NCBI RefSeq assembly: GCF_900114265.1
Contig: NZ_FPKV01000002.1
Location: forward strand, 744,001-808,000
DNA length: 64,000 nt
From: Flaviramulus basaltis
GTDB lineage: Bacteria; Bacteroidota; Bacteroidia; Flavobacteriales; Flavobacteriaceae
Direction of reading: 5' to 3'
In this document: positions 52,994 through 61,665 of the stretch, piece after piece
Numbering within the stretch: position 1 is the first letter of the stretch
Layout: every line of letters starts with the position of its first letter
The notes under the pieces: model-generated
Database searches by the model: none
What the model saw: only the letters and a program-made list of their open reading frames with translations
What the model was told of the DNA's origin: nothing
Translations under genes and position numbers: made by a program

Positions 52994-53001
52994 TACTTTT
53001 G
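52994..53001 (+). promoter_or_regulatory. Promoter -7 box for the RNA methyltransferase gene
   Basis: TACTTTTG matches TAnnTTTG, 12 bases before the ATG at 53014. This shows that a TTG start at 52999 is not real. Confidence 0.6.
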
Positions 53002-53013
53002 CTTCAAATTATT

Positions 53014-53808
53014 ATGAAAGAAATTACAAGTACTCAAAACACATATATTAAACAACTTGTTCAATTAAAAGAGAAATCTCGCGAACGAAAAAAAAGCGGA
53101 TTGTTTTTAATTGAGGGGATTCGAGAAGTTACACTAGCCATTAAAGGTGGGTTTGAGTTAGAAACGATTTTGTTTTACCCAGAATTATTTTCTGAGCAAC
53201 AACTTAGCAACCTAACACTTAGTGATATTAGCACTATAGAAATTTCAAAAGATGTTTACGAAAAACTAGCTTATAGAGAAACTACCGAAGGTATTCTTGC
53301 AGTAGCTAAAAGTAAAAATCACGATATAAACGACTTAGAATTCAATACAAAAATACCTTTAGTTTTAATCGCAGAAGCTCCTGAAAAACCGGGAAATATT
53401 GGTGCTATTTTACGAACTGCTGATGCTGCAAATGTTGATGCTGTTATAATTGCAAATCCAAAAACCGATTTATATAATCCCAATATTATTCGCTCAAGTG
53501 TTGGTTGTGTGTTTACAAACACAATTGCCACGGGAAATACTAATGAGATTATTGAATTTTTAAAGTCTAAAAACATTAATATTTACTGCGCTGCTTTACA
53601 AGCCTCGGTAGAATATCATACTCAAGACTTCACTAAACCAACTGCGATAATTGTAGGAACCGAAGCTACAGGTTTAAGTGATGAATGGTTAAAAAATTCA
53701 ACTCAAAATATTATTATTCCTATGCAAGGTGAAATAGATTCCATGAATGTATCTGTTGCCGCAGGAATTCTTATTTTTGAAGCCAAAAGACAACGAGATT
53801 TTAAATAA
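53014..53808 (+). CDS. SpoU/TrmH-family RNA 2'-O-methyltransferase
   Basis: A 264-residue SPOUT methyltransferase. An N-terminal substrate-binding domain (about 1-95) is followed by the knotted SPOUT domain: AEAPEKPGNIGAILRTADAA, IIRSSVG, GTEATGLSDEW and IPMQGEIDSMNVSVAAGILIFE. These hold motifs 1 to 3, with the catalytic Arg in ILRTAD. The RNA target (23S rRNA or tRNA) cannot be read. Confidence 0.92.
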   Translation: MKEITSTQNTYIKQLVQLKEKSRERKKSGLFLIEGIREVTLAIKGGFELETILFYPELFSEQQLSNLTLSDISTIEISKDVYEKLAYRETTEGILAVAKSKNHDINDLEFNTKIPLVLIAEAPEKPGNIGAILRTADAANVDAVIIANPKTDLYNPNIIRSSVGCVFTNTIATGNTNEIIEFLKSKNINIYCAALQASVEYHTQDFTKPTAIIVGTEATGLSDEWLKNSTQNIIIPMQGEIDSMNVSVAAGILIFEAKRQRDFK

Positions 53809-53810
53809 TT

Positions 53811-53907
53811 CGTCATTACGAAGGAGGAATGACTTAAGTAATCTTTTAAATCGAAACTAAAATAAAAACAGATTGCAGCGGCGCTTAGAAACGCTTTTCG
53901 CAATGAC
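53811..53907. repeat. Dispersed intergenic repeat, family B, copy 1 (REP-like palindrome)
   Basis: A 97-base loosely palindromic element: it begins CGTCATTACGAAGGAGGAATG and ends CGCTTTTCGCAATGACA. The inner part has an AGTAATCTTTT half opposed to AAACAGATTGCAGCG. It resembles the CGTCATTGCGAGG...CAATGACG repeats common in bacterial intergenic DNA. A related copy is at 59926. Confidence 0.75.
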
Positions 53908-53921
53908 ACTAAAAATACAAT

Positions 53922-55154
53922 ATGACTGCAAACACCCTTTTCTACATCATAATAGCTATAATTATCATCAATTTTATTGTTGACAAGGTTTTAGATGCCT
54001 TAAATGCTAGACATTATAATGATAACCTGCCTGAAGATTTAAAAGATGTTTATGATGAAACAGAATACAATAAATCTCAAAACTACAAAGCCACTAACTA
54101 TAAATTCGGGTTACTAACCTCAACGTTTTCTATTGTTTTAACTTTAGGTTTTTTACTTTTTGATGGGTTTGAATTTGTAGATAATATTGCCAGAAGTTAC
54201 AGTGAAAACCCGATTATAATTGCCCTTATTTTCTTTGGAATTATTATGATTGGTAGCGACATACTAACAACCCCTTTTTCGTATTACAGTACATTTGTTA
54301 TTGAAGAAAAGTTTGGTTTTAATAAAACAACTCTAAAAACATTCTTTTTAGATAAAATTAAAGGTTGGTTAATGATGGCTATTGTTGGCGGTGGAATTTT
54401 AGCATTAATTATTTGGTTTTATCAAGTTACTGGAACATATTTTTGGCTATACGCTTGGGCATTAGTATCAGTCTTCACCTTATTTATGAATATGTTTTAC
54501 TCAAAACTTATTGTTCCGTTATTTAACAAGCAAACACCTTTAGAATCTGGAAGCTTGCGCGATAATATTTCTAAATACGCAAAAACCGTTGGCTTTAAAC
54601 TCGATAAAATATTTGTGATTGATGGCTCGAAAAGAAGCACAAAAGCCAATGCCTATTTTTCTGGCTTTGGTAGTGAAAAACGAGTAACACTTTACGATAC
54701 ATTAATTAAAGATTTAGATGAAGATGAAATTGTTGCGGTTTTAGCGCACGAAGTTGGTCATTATAAAAAGAAGCATATTATATTTAACTTATTCGCTTCT
54801 ATTTTATTAACAGGTTTAACACTTTATATTTTATCATTATTTATTTCAAATCCATTACTATCTAATGCATTAGGCGTTGAGATACCAAGTTTTCACATTG
54901 GCTTAATTGCTTTTGGATTATTATACTCTCCAATTTCTGAAATCACAGGGCTTATTATGAACTTATTTTCTAGAAAATTTGAATACCAAGCTGATGATTA
55001 TGCGAAAAGCACATACAAAGCAGAACCACTTATAACCTCACTTAAAAAACTATCTAAAAATAGTTTGAGTAATTTAACACCACATCCTGCTTATGTGTTT
55101 ATGCATTATTCACATCCTACTTTATTGGAACGCATTGAGAATTTGAGGAAGTAA
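53922..55154 (+). CDS. M48-family CAAX-protease-like metallopeptidase (Ste24-like)
   Basis: A 410-residue membrane protease. About five or six membrane helices surround a soluble domain with HEVGH (276-280) in VLAHEVGHYKKKH, plus a third ligand Glu in EYQADDYAKS. The architecture is that of Ste24/CAAX prenyl protease 1 homologues. In bacteria the substrate is unknown, probably a membrane or exported protein. Confidence 0.92.
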   Translation: MTANTLFYIIIAIIIINFIVDKVLDALNARHYNDNLPEDLKDVYDETEYNKSQNYKATNYKFGLLTSTFSIVLTLGFLLFDGFEFVDNIARSYSENPIIIALIFFGIIMIGSDILTTPFSYYSTFVIEEKFGFNKTTLKTFFLDKIKGWLMMAIVGGGILALIIWFYQVTGTYFWLYAWALVSVFTLFMNMFYSKLIVPLFNKQTPLESGSLRDNISKYAKTVGFKLDKIFVIDGSKRSTKANAYFSGFGSEKRVTLYDTLIKDLDEDEIVAVLAHEVGHYKKKHIIFNLFASILLTGLTLYILSLFISNPLLSNALGVEIPSFHIGLIAFGLLYSPISEITGLIMNLFSRKFEYQADDYAKSTYKAEPLITSLKKLSKNSLSNLTPHPAYVFMHYSHPTLLERIENLRK

Positions 55155-55216
55155 TATTAGCATGAAATGAAGCTGACTCGAAAAGTAAGGTGTGTTTTTT
55201 GTTTTAGCTGATACCT

Positions 55217-55371
55217 GCGTTAACGATTGAACGACATGTTTGAAATCCTTTTTAAAACTCGACTAGTATTTATTTTGATTCGAAATAAAATTAGGCAGAT
55301 TGCCACAGTCGTGCCTCCTTTCGCAACTAGGCTTTAAAAAGATTGAGTAGTGAAAGCGTGTTAAAACGCCC
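55217..55371 (+). repeat. Dispersed intergenic repeat, family A, copy 4 (degraded)
   Basis: A diverged 155-base copy: it opens GCGTTAACGATTGAACGACAT, has CCTTTTTAAA, and ends GTGAAAGCGTGTTAAAACGCCC. The centre (55296-55326) carries half of a family B-type sequence, CAGATTGCCAC...CCTCCTTTCGCAA, as if one repeat had inserted in another. It occupies most of the gap between the protease and helicase genes. Confidence 0.6.
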
Positions 55372-55417
55372 AAAACCAAAGATTTATAATAACATTAGTT
55401 AATCAAGAATAAAAGAC

Positions 55418-55425
55418 TATCTTTG
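55418..55425 (+). promoter_or_regulatory. Promoter -7 box for the DEAD-box helicase
   Basis: TATCTTTG matches TAnnTTTG, 133 bases before the ATG at 55559, implying a leader of about 127 bases. Confidence 0.6.
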
Positions 55426-55435
55426 CCGCTTGAAA

Positions 55436-55558
55436 CTCAAGAAAAATTGAGTTTAAATTCCTCAGAGTGAGGATGTGTTACTGGAAGTTTAGGTTTAAGT
55501 ATGTCGATTCGCTTCTTATGTAACACCACATAATATAATCGAATACTTATACAAAAGA
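55436..55558 (+). promoter_or_regulatory. Structured 5' leader of the DEAD-box helicase mRNA
   Basis: Three possible hairpins lie in the leader: CTCAA/TTGAG (55436-55451), CCTCA/TGAGG (55460-55472), and a longer one pairing GTGTTAC (55475-55481) with GTAACAC (55520-55526) with inner GAAG/CTTC pairing. Cold-shock helicase genes often have such leaders; function here is inferred. Confidence 0.45.
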
Positions 55559-57406
55559 ATGAGCACATTCCAAGATTTAGGTCTTAATGACGACCTATTG
55601 CAAGCAATTACAGATTTAGGTTTTACAAAACCAAGTGAAGTTCAAGCAAAAGCAATCCCTATTTTATTAGAGTCTGAAACCGATTTAGTGGCTTTAGCAC
55701 AAACCGGAACAGGTAAAACAGCCGCGTTTGGTTTCCCAATGCTTCAAAAAATTGATATTGATAGCAGAACTACTCAAGGTTTAATTTTATCGCCAACACG
55801 TGAACTTTGTTTGCAAATTACCAACGAAATGAAATTGTATGGTAAATACTGTAAAGGACTTAATGTAGTTGCTGTTTACGGTGGTTCTAGCATTACAGAC
55901 CAAGCACGTGAAATTAAGCGTGGAGCACAAATTATTGTGGCTACACCAGGTAGAATGAAGGATATGATTAGCAGACGTTTGGTTGATATTTCTAAAATAC
56001 AATACAGTGTTTTAGATGAAGCTGATGAAATGCTAAACATGGGTTTTAAAGAGGATATTACAGATATATTATCACACACTCCAGAAGATAAAAACACATG
56101 GTTGTTTTCTGCAACTATGCCAAGAGAGGTTGCTACTATTGCTAAAAAATTCATGAAAAATCCACAGGAAATTACTGTTGGAAATAAAAATGAAAGTACA
56201 AGTAACGTATCTCACGAATATTACTTAGTAAATTCTAGAGACCGTTATTCGGCTTTAAAACGTTTAGCAGATGCAAATCCTGATATATTTTCAGTTATTT
56301 TCTGTAGAACAAAAAGAGATACTCAAAAAGTAGCTGAGCAACTAATTGAAGACGGTTATAGCGCTGGTGCTTTACACGGTGATTTAAGTCAGAATCAACG
56401 TGATTTAGTTATGAAATCGTTTAGAAACCAACAAATACAAATGCTTGTTGCAACCGATGTTGCTGCTCGTGGTATTGATGTTGATGATATTACACACGTT
56501 ATAAATTACCAATTACCTGATGAGATTGAAACCTATACACACCGCTCTGGTCGTACTGGTCGTGCTGGGAAAACAGGTGTTTCTATGGTTATTGTCTCAA
56601 AAAGTGAAGTGCGTAAAATAAAAAGTATTGAGCGTATTATTAATAAAGCTTTTGAGAAAAAAGAAATTCCAGATGGAATGGAAATTTGTGAAGTGCAATT
56701 AATGTCTCTTGCCAACAAAATTCACAATACAGAAATAAACCATGAAATTGATAAATACTTAACAAGTATTAATGAGTTATTTGCAGATTCTACTAAAGAT
56801 GAATTAATTAAAAAATTCTTCTCGGTTGAGTTTACACGTTTTTACAATTATTACCAAAAATCTAAAAACTTAAATATTGCCGAAGGTTCTTTTGATAGAG
56901 AAAGCGGACGTGATGGTGGTCGTGATTTTGGTGGAAAATCTGATTCTACTCGTTATTTTATAAACGTAGGTAGTAAAGATGGTTTTGATTGGATGAAACT
57001 AAAAGATTTCTTAAAAGAAATTTTAGAACTTGGTAGAGATGATGTCTTTAAAGTAGAAGTAAAAGAAAGCTTCTCATTTTTTAATACTGAAAATGAATTA
57101 AAAGAGAAAGTATTAGCTTTCTTTACCGACTTTAAACATGAAGGTCGTTTTGTAAATGTTGAAGAATCTCAAAACCGTGGCGGTGGCGGAAGACGCGATG
57201 GTAAAAGAAGTGGCGGAAGACGTGATGATAAACGTGGTGGCGGAAGACGCGATGACAAAAACGGTGGTTCTGGAAACAGAAGTGAAAGACGCCGTAGTGA
57301 AGGCTCTTCAAAACCAAGACGTTCTGGAAGTGATTCTAACTCAGATAAATCTAGACGATCAGATTCTGGTTCTAGACCTTCTGTAGCAAGACGTTCTAGA
57401 CGATAG
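55559..57406 (+). CDS. DEAD-box RNA helicase with DbpA-like RNA-binding domain
   Basis: A 615-residue helicase of the DeaD/CsdA group. Motif I AQTGTGKT is at 47-54, DEAD at 153-156, SAT at 184-186, and HRSGRTGRAG in domain two. After the helicase core (to about 380) come a dimerisation-like region and a DbpA-type RNA-binding domain (about 460-540, FINVGSKDGFDWMKLKDFLKE). The last 75 residues are a Gly/Arg/Asp/Ser-rich tail of the RG type. Function in RNA unwinding, ribosome assembly or cold adaptation is expected. Confidence 0.94.
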   Translation: MSTFQDLGLNDDLLQAITDLGFTKPSEVQAKAIPILLESETDLVALAQTGTGKTAAFGFPMLQKIDIDSRTTQGLILSPTRELCLQITNEMKLYGKYCKGLNVVAVYGGSSITDQAREIKRGAQIIVATPGRMKDMISRRLVDISKIQYSVLDEADEMLNMGFKEDITDILSHTPEDKNTWLFSATMPREVATIAKKFMKNPQEITVGNKNESTSNVSHEYYLVNSRDRYSALKRLADANPDIFSVIFCRTKRDTQKVAEQLIEDGYSAGALHGDLSQNQRDLVMKSFRNQQIQMLVATDVAARGIDVDDITHVINYQLPDEIETYTHRSGRTGRAGKTGVSMVIVSKSEVRKIKSIERIINKAFEKKEIPDGMEICEVQLMSLANKIHNTEINHEIDKYLTSINELFADSTKDELIKKFFSVEFTRFYNYYQKSKNLNIAEGSFDRESGRDGGRDFGGKSDSTRYFINVGSKDGFDWMKLKDFLKEILELGRDDVFKVEVKESFSFFNTENELKEKVLAFFTDFKHEGRFVNVEESQNRGGGGRRDGKRSGGRRDDKRGGGRRDDKNGGSGNRSERRRSEGSSKPRRSGSDSNSDKSRRSDSGSRPSVARRSRR

Positions 57407-57511
57407 TTAAACTTTTTTGTTAATTTTAAGTCAAAATAAAACTCACAGCCCTTGTTTTGTTTTTTTGTTTAGTACTTTTATAACAAAATTAGCGTTGATA
57501 AAGAAAATTTT

Positions 57512-58288
57512 ATGAAGAATAACCTACTCCTTTTTATATTCTTATTTGCCTCAGTTATGGGCATAGCACAAGAAGCTGATAAGGTTTTAGGTGTTATAGT
57601 AAATTCTTCTGATGACACACCTTTAGAAAGTGTAAATATTGTTAATCTTAATCAAGTTGTTGGTACAACTACTAATAACAAAGGAGAATTTACAATCTCT
57701 GCTAAAGTAAATGATACATTACACTTTTCTTATTTAGGTTTTAAATCTATAAAAGTAAGAGTGACAAACGACTGGTTAAAATTTGGAAGTTCTAAAATTG
57801 AACTAACAGAATTAGCTCTAGCGCTTGAAGAAGTTGTAGTAAATCAATTAAAATTAACAGGGTTTTTAGAAGTTGATATTAAGCAAGTACCTGCTATTAA
57901 TAACAATTATAGATATAGCATTTCAGGCTTAGAAAGCACAGGTTATGAAGCTAGTAAAAAATCGGGATTAACCAATGTTATTGGTTCTATTTTTAATCCT
58001 GCAGATTTTTTATATCGTATGTTTGGTAAAAAACCAAATGAACTGCGAAAGCTAAAAAAGATGAAGGAAGATGATGAAATTAGAAACTTATTAGCCTCGC
58101 GTTTTGATAGAGAAATGTTAACCGTTTTACTGCAAGTAGATCGTGTAGATTTAGATGAAATTGTGAGTCAGTGTAATTATTCAAAAGGGTTTATACAATC
58201 GGCAAACGATTTACAAATACTTGATGCTATTAGCGAATGTTATGAAGAATATAAGCTTTTAAGTCGCGGAAGAAGTAAACGTCTTTAA
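57512..58288 (+). CDS. Exported protein with carboxypeptidase-regulatory-like domain
   Basis: A 258-residue protein with signal peptide ending MGIAQE. Residues about 22-105 are a CarboxypepD-regulatory-like beta-sandwich: VLGVIVNSSDDTPLESVNIVNL, GTTTNNKGEFTISAKVNDTLHFSYLGFK. The C-terminal half is helical and charged. Such domains often start TonB-dependent receptors, but no plug or barrel follows. A second such gene lies downstream, suggesting duplication. Confidence 0.8.
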   Translation: MKNNLLLFIFLFASVMGIAQEADKVLGVIVNSSDDTPLESVNIVNLNQVVGTTTNNKGEFTISAKVNDTLHFSYLGFKSIKVRVTNDWLKFGSSKIELTELALALEEVVVNQLKLTGFLEVDIKQVPAINNNYRYSISGLESTGYEASKKSGLTNVIGSIFNPADFLYRMFGKKPNELRKLKKMKEDDEIRNLLASRFDREMLTVLLQVDRVDLDEIVSQCNYSKGFIQSANDLQILDAISECYEEYKLLSRGRSKRL

Positions 58289-58311
58289 AACTTTAAATAT
58301 AAAATTATATT

Positions 58312-58343
58312 AGAGGAAATCATATTTGGTCTCCTCTTTTTTT
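58312..58343 (+). terminator. Terminator after the 258-residue carboxypeptidase-regulatory-like gene
   Basis: A 6-bp AGAGGA/TCCTCT stem with a 14-nt loop and a run of seven T. It is a modest hairpin, but it is placed well. Confidence 0.55.
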
Positions 58344-58480
58344 ATGCCTTAAAACTACTTTTTATCAAAATTTTAAATTTTATAAAACGTTAATTTTTAA
58401 TTAAAAATAGTGTTAAAGTATCATAATATGAGATTATTAATCTTTTTTAATGTATTTATTTGATAATATTAAAACTTAAA

Positions 58481-59239
58481 ATGTATAAACTTAAAAGCAT
58501 CATTCTTATCTTTTTTCCAATTATAATGGTATCTCAAAACATTACTGGAAAAGTATATGATAGCCAAACTACGGTAAAAGGTGCAACGGTTTACAACACT
58601 ACAAAAGAGCAACTTAATTATACTGATGAAAATGGTGTTTTTGAAATTGATGCTAATATTAATGACACCTTAATTTTTTACTCATTATTTCACAGCCAAA
58701 AAACACTAGTAGTTAATAAAAATCATTTTAAAGAAGTATTAGTTATAGAGCTTAAAAAAACTGTTAACGAATTAGATGAAGTTCTTTTAAACAATACAAA
58801 ACCAAAACCTTTTAATGAAAAAAAGCAAACTATCACTTTAAATGAACAAATAAAAAATGATATTAAATCAAACCCTTATAAATATGGTACACAACCTAAT
58901 GGCTCTATAGATTTGATCGCTATAGCAGGATTAATTGGTAAACTTTTTAAAAAGAAAAAACCAAAAGAGAGCTCTATAATTCCTATTTCATTTAAACAGT
59001 TTGACTCGTTATTTACAAACGACACCTTTTTTAATTACAAACTACTAAATAAAGATTTAAAAATACCAAACGACTATAAACTCTTATTTTTTGATTATTG
59101 TGAAGCTCAACAAATTGAAAAGAAATTAATATTAAAGGAAAATCAGTTTTTATTACTTGATGAGTTACTTAACTGTAGTAATGATTTTTTAGTAATTTTA
59201 AATGACTATAAAAATAATGACTCTCTCATTAAAAATTAA
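58481..59239 (+). CDS. Exported protein with carboxypeptidase-regulatory-like domain, paralogue
   Basis: A 252-residue exported protein with signal peptide ending MVSQN. Residues about 19-105 have the same beta-sandwich as the preceding gene (ITGKVYDSQTTVKGATVYNTT, then YTDENGVFEIDANINDTLIFYSLFHSQ), and the helical C-terminal half is similar in length and charge. The ATG at 58481 is preferred to a TTG at 58460. Probably a paralogue with separate promoter. Confidence 0.75.
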   Translation: MYKLKSIILIFFPIIMVSQNITGKVYDSQTTVKGATVYNTTKEQLNYTDENGVFEIDANINDTLIFYSLFHSQKTLVVNKNHFKEVLVIELKKTVNELDEVLLNNTKPKPFNEKKQTITLNEQIKNDIKSNPYKYGTQPNGSIDLIAIAGLIGKLFKKKKPKESSIIPISFKQFDSLFTNDTFFNYKLLNKDLKIPNDYKLLFFDYCEAQQIEKKLILKENQFLLLDELLNCSNDFLVILNDYKNNDSLIKN

Positions 59240-59245
59240 AATCAG

Positions 59246-59902
59246 TTATTTTAAATTATAAAAACGCTCTACAATGTCTTCATAGCTTTTAATAGTTTTT
59301 TTACACCAATCTAAACGTTTTTCATTTATTTCATCATCAGATAATTGCCATTTAATTTGTGTTTGTTTCAATCTCGTGGTAACATGTTGCAAAATAATAG
59401 CAGCTGAAACCGATATATTCAAACTCTCTGTAAAACCTACCATAGGAATTTTTAAATAACAGTCTGCGGCATCTAAAACTTCTTTAGATAACCCCTCTGC
59501 CTCTCTTCCAAAGAAAAAACATGACTTCTTTGTAACATCAAAATCGTGTAATTGGCAATCGTTAGTGTGAGGTGTTGCTGCCACAATTTGATATCCATTT
59601 TGTTTTAAACTTGTAATGCAATCATTAACATTATTGTATCTATTTAAATCCACCCATTTTTGAGCACCCATAGCTATTTCTCTATCAATACGCTTTGAGT
59701 TTCTCTCTTCTATAATATTAACTTCTTGTATACCAAAAACATCACAACTACGCATTACAGCACTCGTATTATGAAGTTGATAAACATCTTCTGTAGCAAC
59801 TGTAAAATGTTTAGTTCGTTGGGATAAAACAGCATCAAAACGTTCTCGCCTATTATTTGTTAGGTATGTTTCAAGATGTTCTAAAAGTTTTAAATCTATC
59901 AT
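59246..59902 (-). CDS. trmH: tRNA (guanosine-2'-O)-methyltransferase TrmH
   Basis: A 218-residue SPOUT methyltransferase that forms Gm18 in tRNAs. Motifs are HNTSAVMRSCDVFGI (motif 1, near 44-58), FFFGREAEGLSKE (motif 2) and IPMVGFTESLNISVSAAIIL (motif 3). An N-terminal helix RRERFDAVLSQRT is characteristic of TrmH, as is the short C-terminal helical tail. Converges with the previous gene by a six-base gap. Confidence 0.9.
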   Translation of the reverse strand: MIDLKLLEHLETYLTNNRRERFDAVLSQRTKHFTVATEDVYQLHNTSAVMRSCDVFGIQEVNIIEERNSKRIDREIAMGAQKWVDLNRYNNVNDCITSLKQNGYQIVAATPHTNDCQLHDFDVTKKSCFFFGREAEGLSKEVLDAADCYLKIPMVGFTESLNISVSAAIILQHVTTRLKQTQIKWQLSDDEINEKRLDWCKKTIKSYEDIVERFYNLK

Positions 59903-59925
59903 AAATCAAATTTAATAAAGTTTAT

Positions 59926-60016
59926 GTCATTACAAGGAACAAAGTAGCGTGGTAATCTTTTATATGGAGTAAAATTTAAAAGATTGCATCATACAAAAGT
60001 GATATTCGCAATGACG
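59926..60016. repeat. Dispersed intergenic repeat, family B, copy 2 (REP-like palindrome)
   Basis: A 91-base element beginning GTCATTACAAGGAACAAAG and ending TTCGCAATGACG, with an inner TGGTAATCTTTT half opposed to AAAAGATTGCATC. It aligns with copy 1 at 53811 in overall order. It fills the space between trmH and the sirtuin gene. Confidence 0.75.
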
Positions 60017-60038
60017 AAAAAGTTATTATATTTATAAC

Positions 60039-60719
60039 ATGAAACACATCGTTGTACTTACAGGAGCAGGAATGAGTGCCGAGAGTGGCATTAAAACGTT
60101 TAGAGATGCTGATGGTTTATGGGAAGGTTATGATGTTATGGAAGTAGCATCACCACAAGGGTTTAGAGCAAATCCAGAACTTGTTTTAGACTTTTATAAC
60201 CAACGTAGAAAACAGCTTTTGGAAGTTACTCCTAACCAAGCTCATTATGATTTAGCACAACTTGAAAACGATTATAAAGTAACTGTAATTACTCAAAATA
60301 TAGATGATTTACATGAACGTGCAGGAAGTACTAACGTGATTCATTTACATGGCGAATTATTTAAAGTAAGAAGCACTTTTCAAGAAAACGATATAAAAGA
60401 ATGGAAAGCTGATTTAGTTTTAGGCAACACCTGCAAAAATGGCTACCAATTACGCCCACATATTGTTTGGTTTGGAGAAGACGTCCCTATGATTGGAAAA
60501 GCAGTTAGCATTTGCGAAACTGCAGATATTTTAATTATTATTGGTACATCTATGCAGGTTTACCCAGCCGCAAGTTTAATACATTATATACCACAAAATA
60601 CACCAATTTATTTTGTTGACCCAAAACCTAATATTACCAGCAACAAAAATTTAACTGTTATTTCTGAAAAAGCGACTATTGGGATTGGAATAACAATTAA
60701 ATTATTAAAAACTTTATAA
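60039..60719 (+). CDS. cobB: Sir2-family NAD-dependent protein deacylase
   Basis: A 226-residue sirtuin. NAD-binding GAGMSAESGIKTFRD is at 9-23, TQNIDDLHERAG near 85-96, and the catalytic base is His104 in HLHGELF. The zinc-binding CxxC pairs are missing. The Tyr53-x-x-Arg56 pair, which selects succinyl or malonyl groups in SIRT5/CobB-like enzymes, is present. It may therefore remove acyl groups from lysines of metabolic enzymes. Confidence 0.92.
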   Translation: MKHIVVLTGAGMSAESGIKTFRDADGLWEGYDVMEVASPQGFRANPELVLDFYNQRRKQLLEVTPNQAHYDLAQLENDYKVTVITQNIDDLHERAGSTNVIHLHGELFKVRSTFQENDIKEWKADLVLGNTCKNGYQLRPHIVWFGEDVPMIGKAVSICETADILIIIGTSMQVYPAASLIHYIPQNTPIYFVDPKPNITSNKNLTVISEKATIGIGITIKLLKTL

Positions 60720-60809
60720 TTAATAATTTAAGTCCTTTTTATTATTGTAAGTGCAAATTCTAGTAACAATTAATAAACAAAATTTAACACAAAAACAGTT
60801 TGAATCATC

Positions 60810-60817
60810 TACTTTTG
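60810..60817 (+). promoter_or_regulatory. Promoter -7 box for the transglutaminase-like gene
   Basis: TACTTTTG matches TAnnTTTG, 46 bases before the ATG at 60864. Confidence 0.55.
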
Positions 60818-60863
60818 AAAGAACCTTCCTTTCTTAAAATATGGTTTTATAATACTTTAACTT

Positions 60864-61652
60864 ATGTTATTACGAGTTACTTGCGATTTAGTATTTAATA
60901 TAGAAATCCCTACGCCTTTTATTTTAATGCTACGCCCCCGTAGTGGAGCACAACAGTGGATAACCCGTGAAACATATAATATTGAACCTAATTTACAGGC
61001 CTACGAATTCACAGATTTTTTTGGCAATTTATGCCAGCGTATTATAGCTCCTATTGGGACGTTCTCTGTATTTACACAAGCCGATGTTAAAATATCTAAA
61101 TATATTGATGAAGCTCCAGGAGCAAATTTTATAGATGTTCAAAATTTACCAGATAATGTATTAAGCTACTTATTACCAAGTCGTTATTGTGAATCTGATC
61201 GCTTTAGTGAATTAGCCAATAACATTACTTACAACCAATTACCAGGTTATAACCAAGTAGCTGCAATTGAAAATTGGCTACGAAATACTATAAGTTATAT
61301 TCCTGGTAGTAGCGACTATGCTATATCTGCCATAGAGGTTAACTACAAGCAATCTGGAGTTTGTAGAGATTTAGCGCATTTAGGAATAGCTTTATGCAGA
61401 AGTTTAAGTATTCCTGCGCGAATGGTAGTTGGGTATTTACATAAGTTAGATCCTATGGATATGCATGCTTGGTTTGAAGCCTATGTTGGTGGACGTTGGT
61501 ATACTTTTGATGCTACTCAAACTGGACGAAAAGGTGGTTATGTAGCTGTTGGCTATGGACTTGACGCTGCCAACGTTGCTGTATTTAATCAATTTGGACC
61601 TGCTGTTTATCCAACAAAACAAGTTATTAAAGTAGAACAAATAAAAAATTGA
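60864..61652 (+). CDS. Transglutaminase-like cysteine-protease-fold protein
   Basis: A 262-residue protein with an N-terminal beta region (about 1-80) followed by a transglutaminase-like core. The catalytic triad is Cys167 in SGVCRDLAH, His201 in MHAWFEAYV and Asp216 in TFDATQ. The layout matches bacterial transglutaminase-like proteins of unknown substrate, probably peptidases or amidases. No signal peptide is seen, so it acts in the cytosol. Confidence 0.9.
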   Translation: MLLRVTCDLVFNIEIPTPFILMLRPRSGAQQWITRETYNIEPNLQAYEFTDFFGNLCQRIIAPIGTFSVFTQADVKISKYIDEAPGANFIDVQNLPDNVLSYLLPSRYCESDRFSELANNITYNQLPGYNQVAAIENWLRNTISYIPGSSDYAISAIEVNYKQSGVCRDLAHLGIALCRSLSIPARMVVGYLHKLDPMDMHAWFEAYVGGRWYTFDATQTGRKGGYVAVGYGLDAANVAVFNQFGPAVYPTKQVIKVEQIKN

Positions 61653-61665
61653 GGTAAAATACTAA

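Noticed and set aside
57156-57386. Alternative plus-strand frame in the helicase tail
   Set aside because: It arises from the Gly/Arg-rich repeat coding sequence of the helicase and has no independent support.
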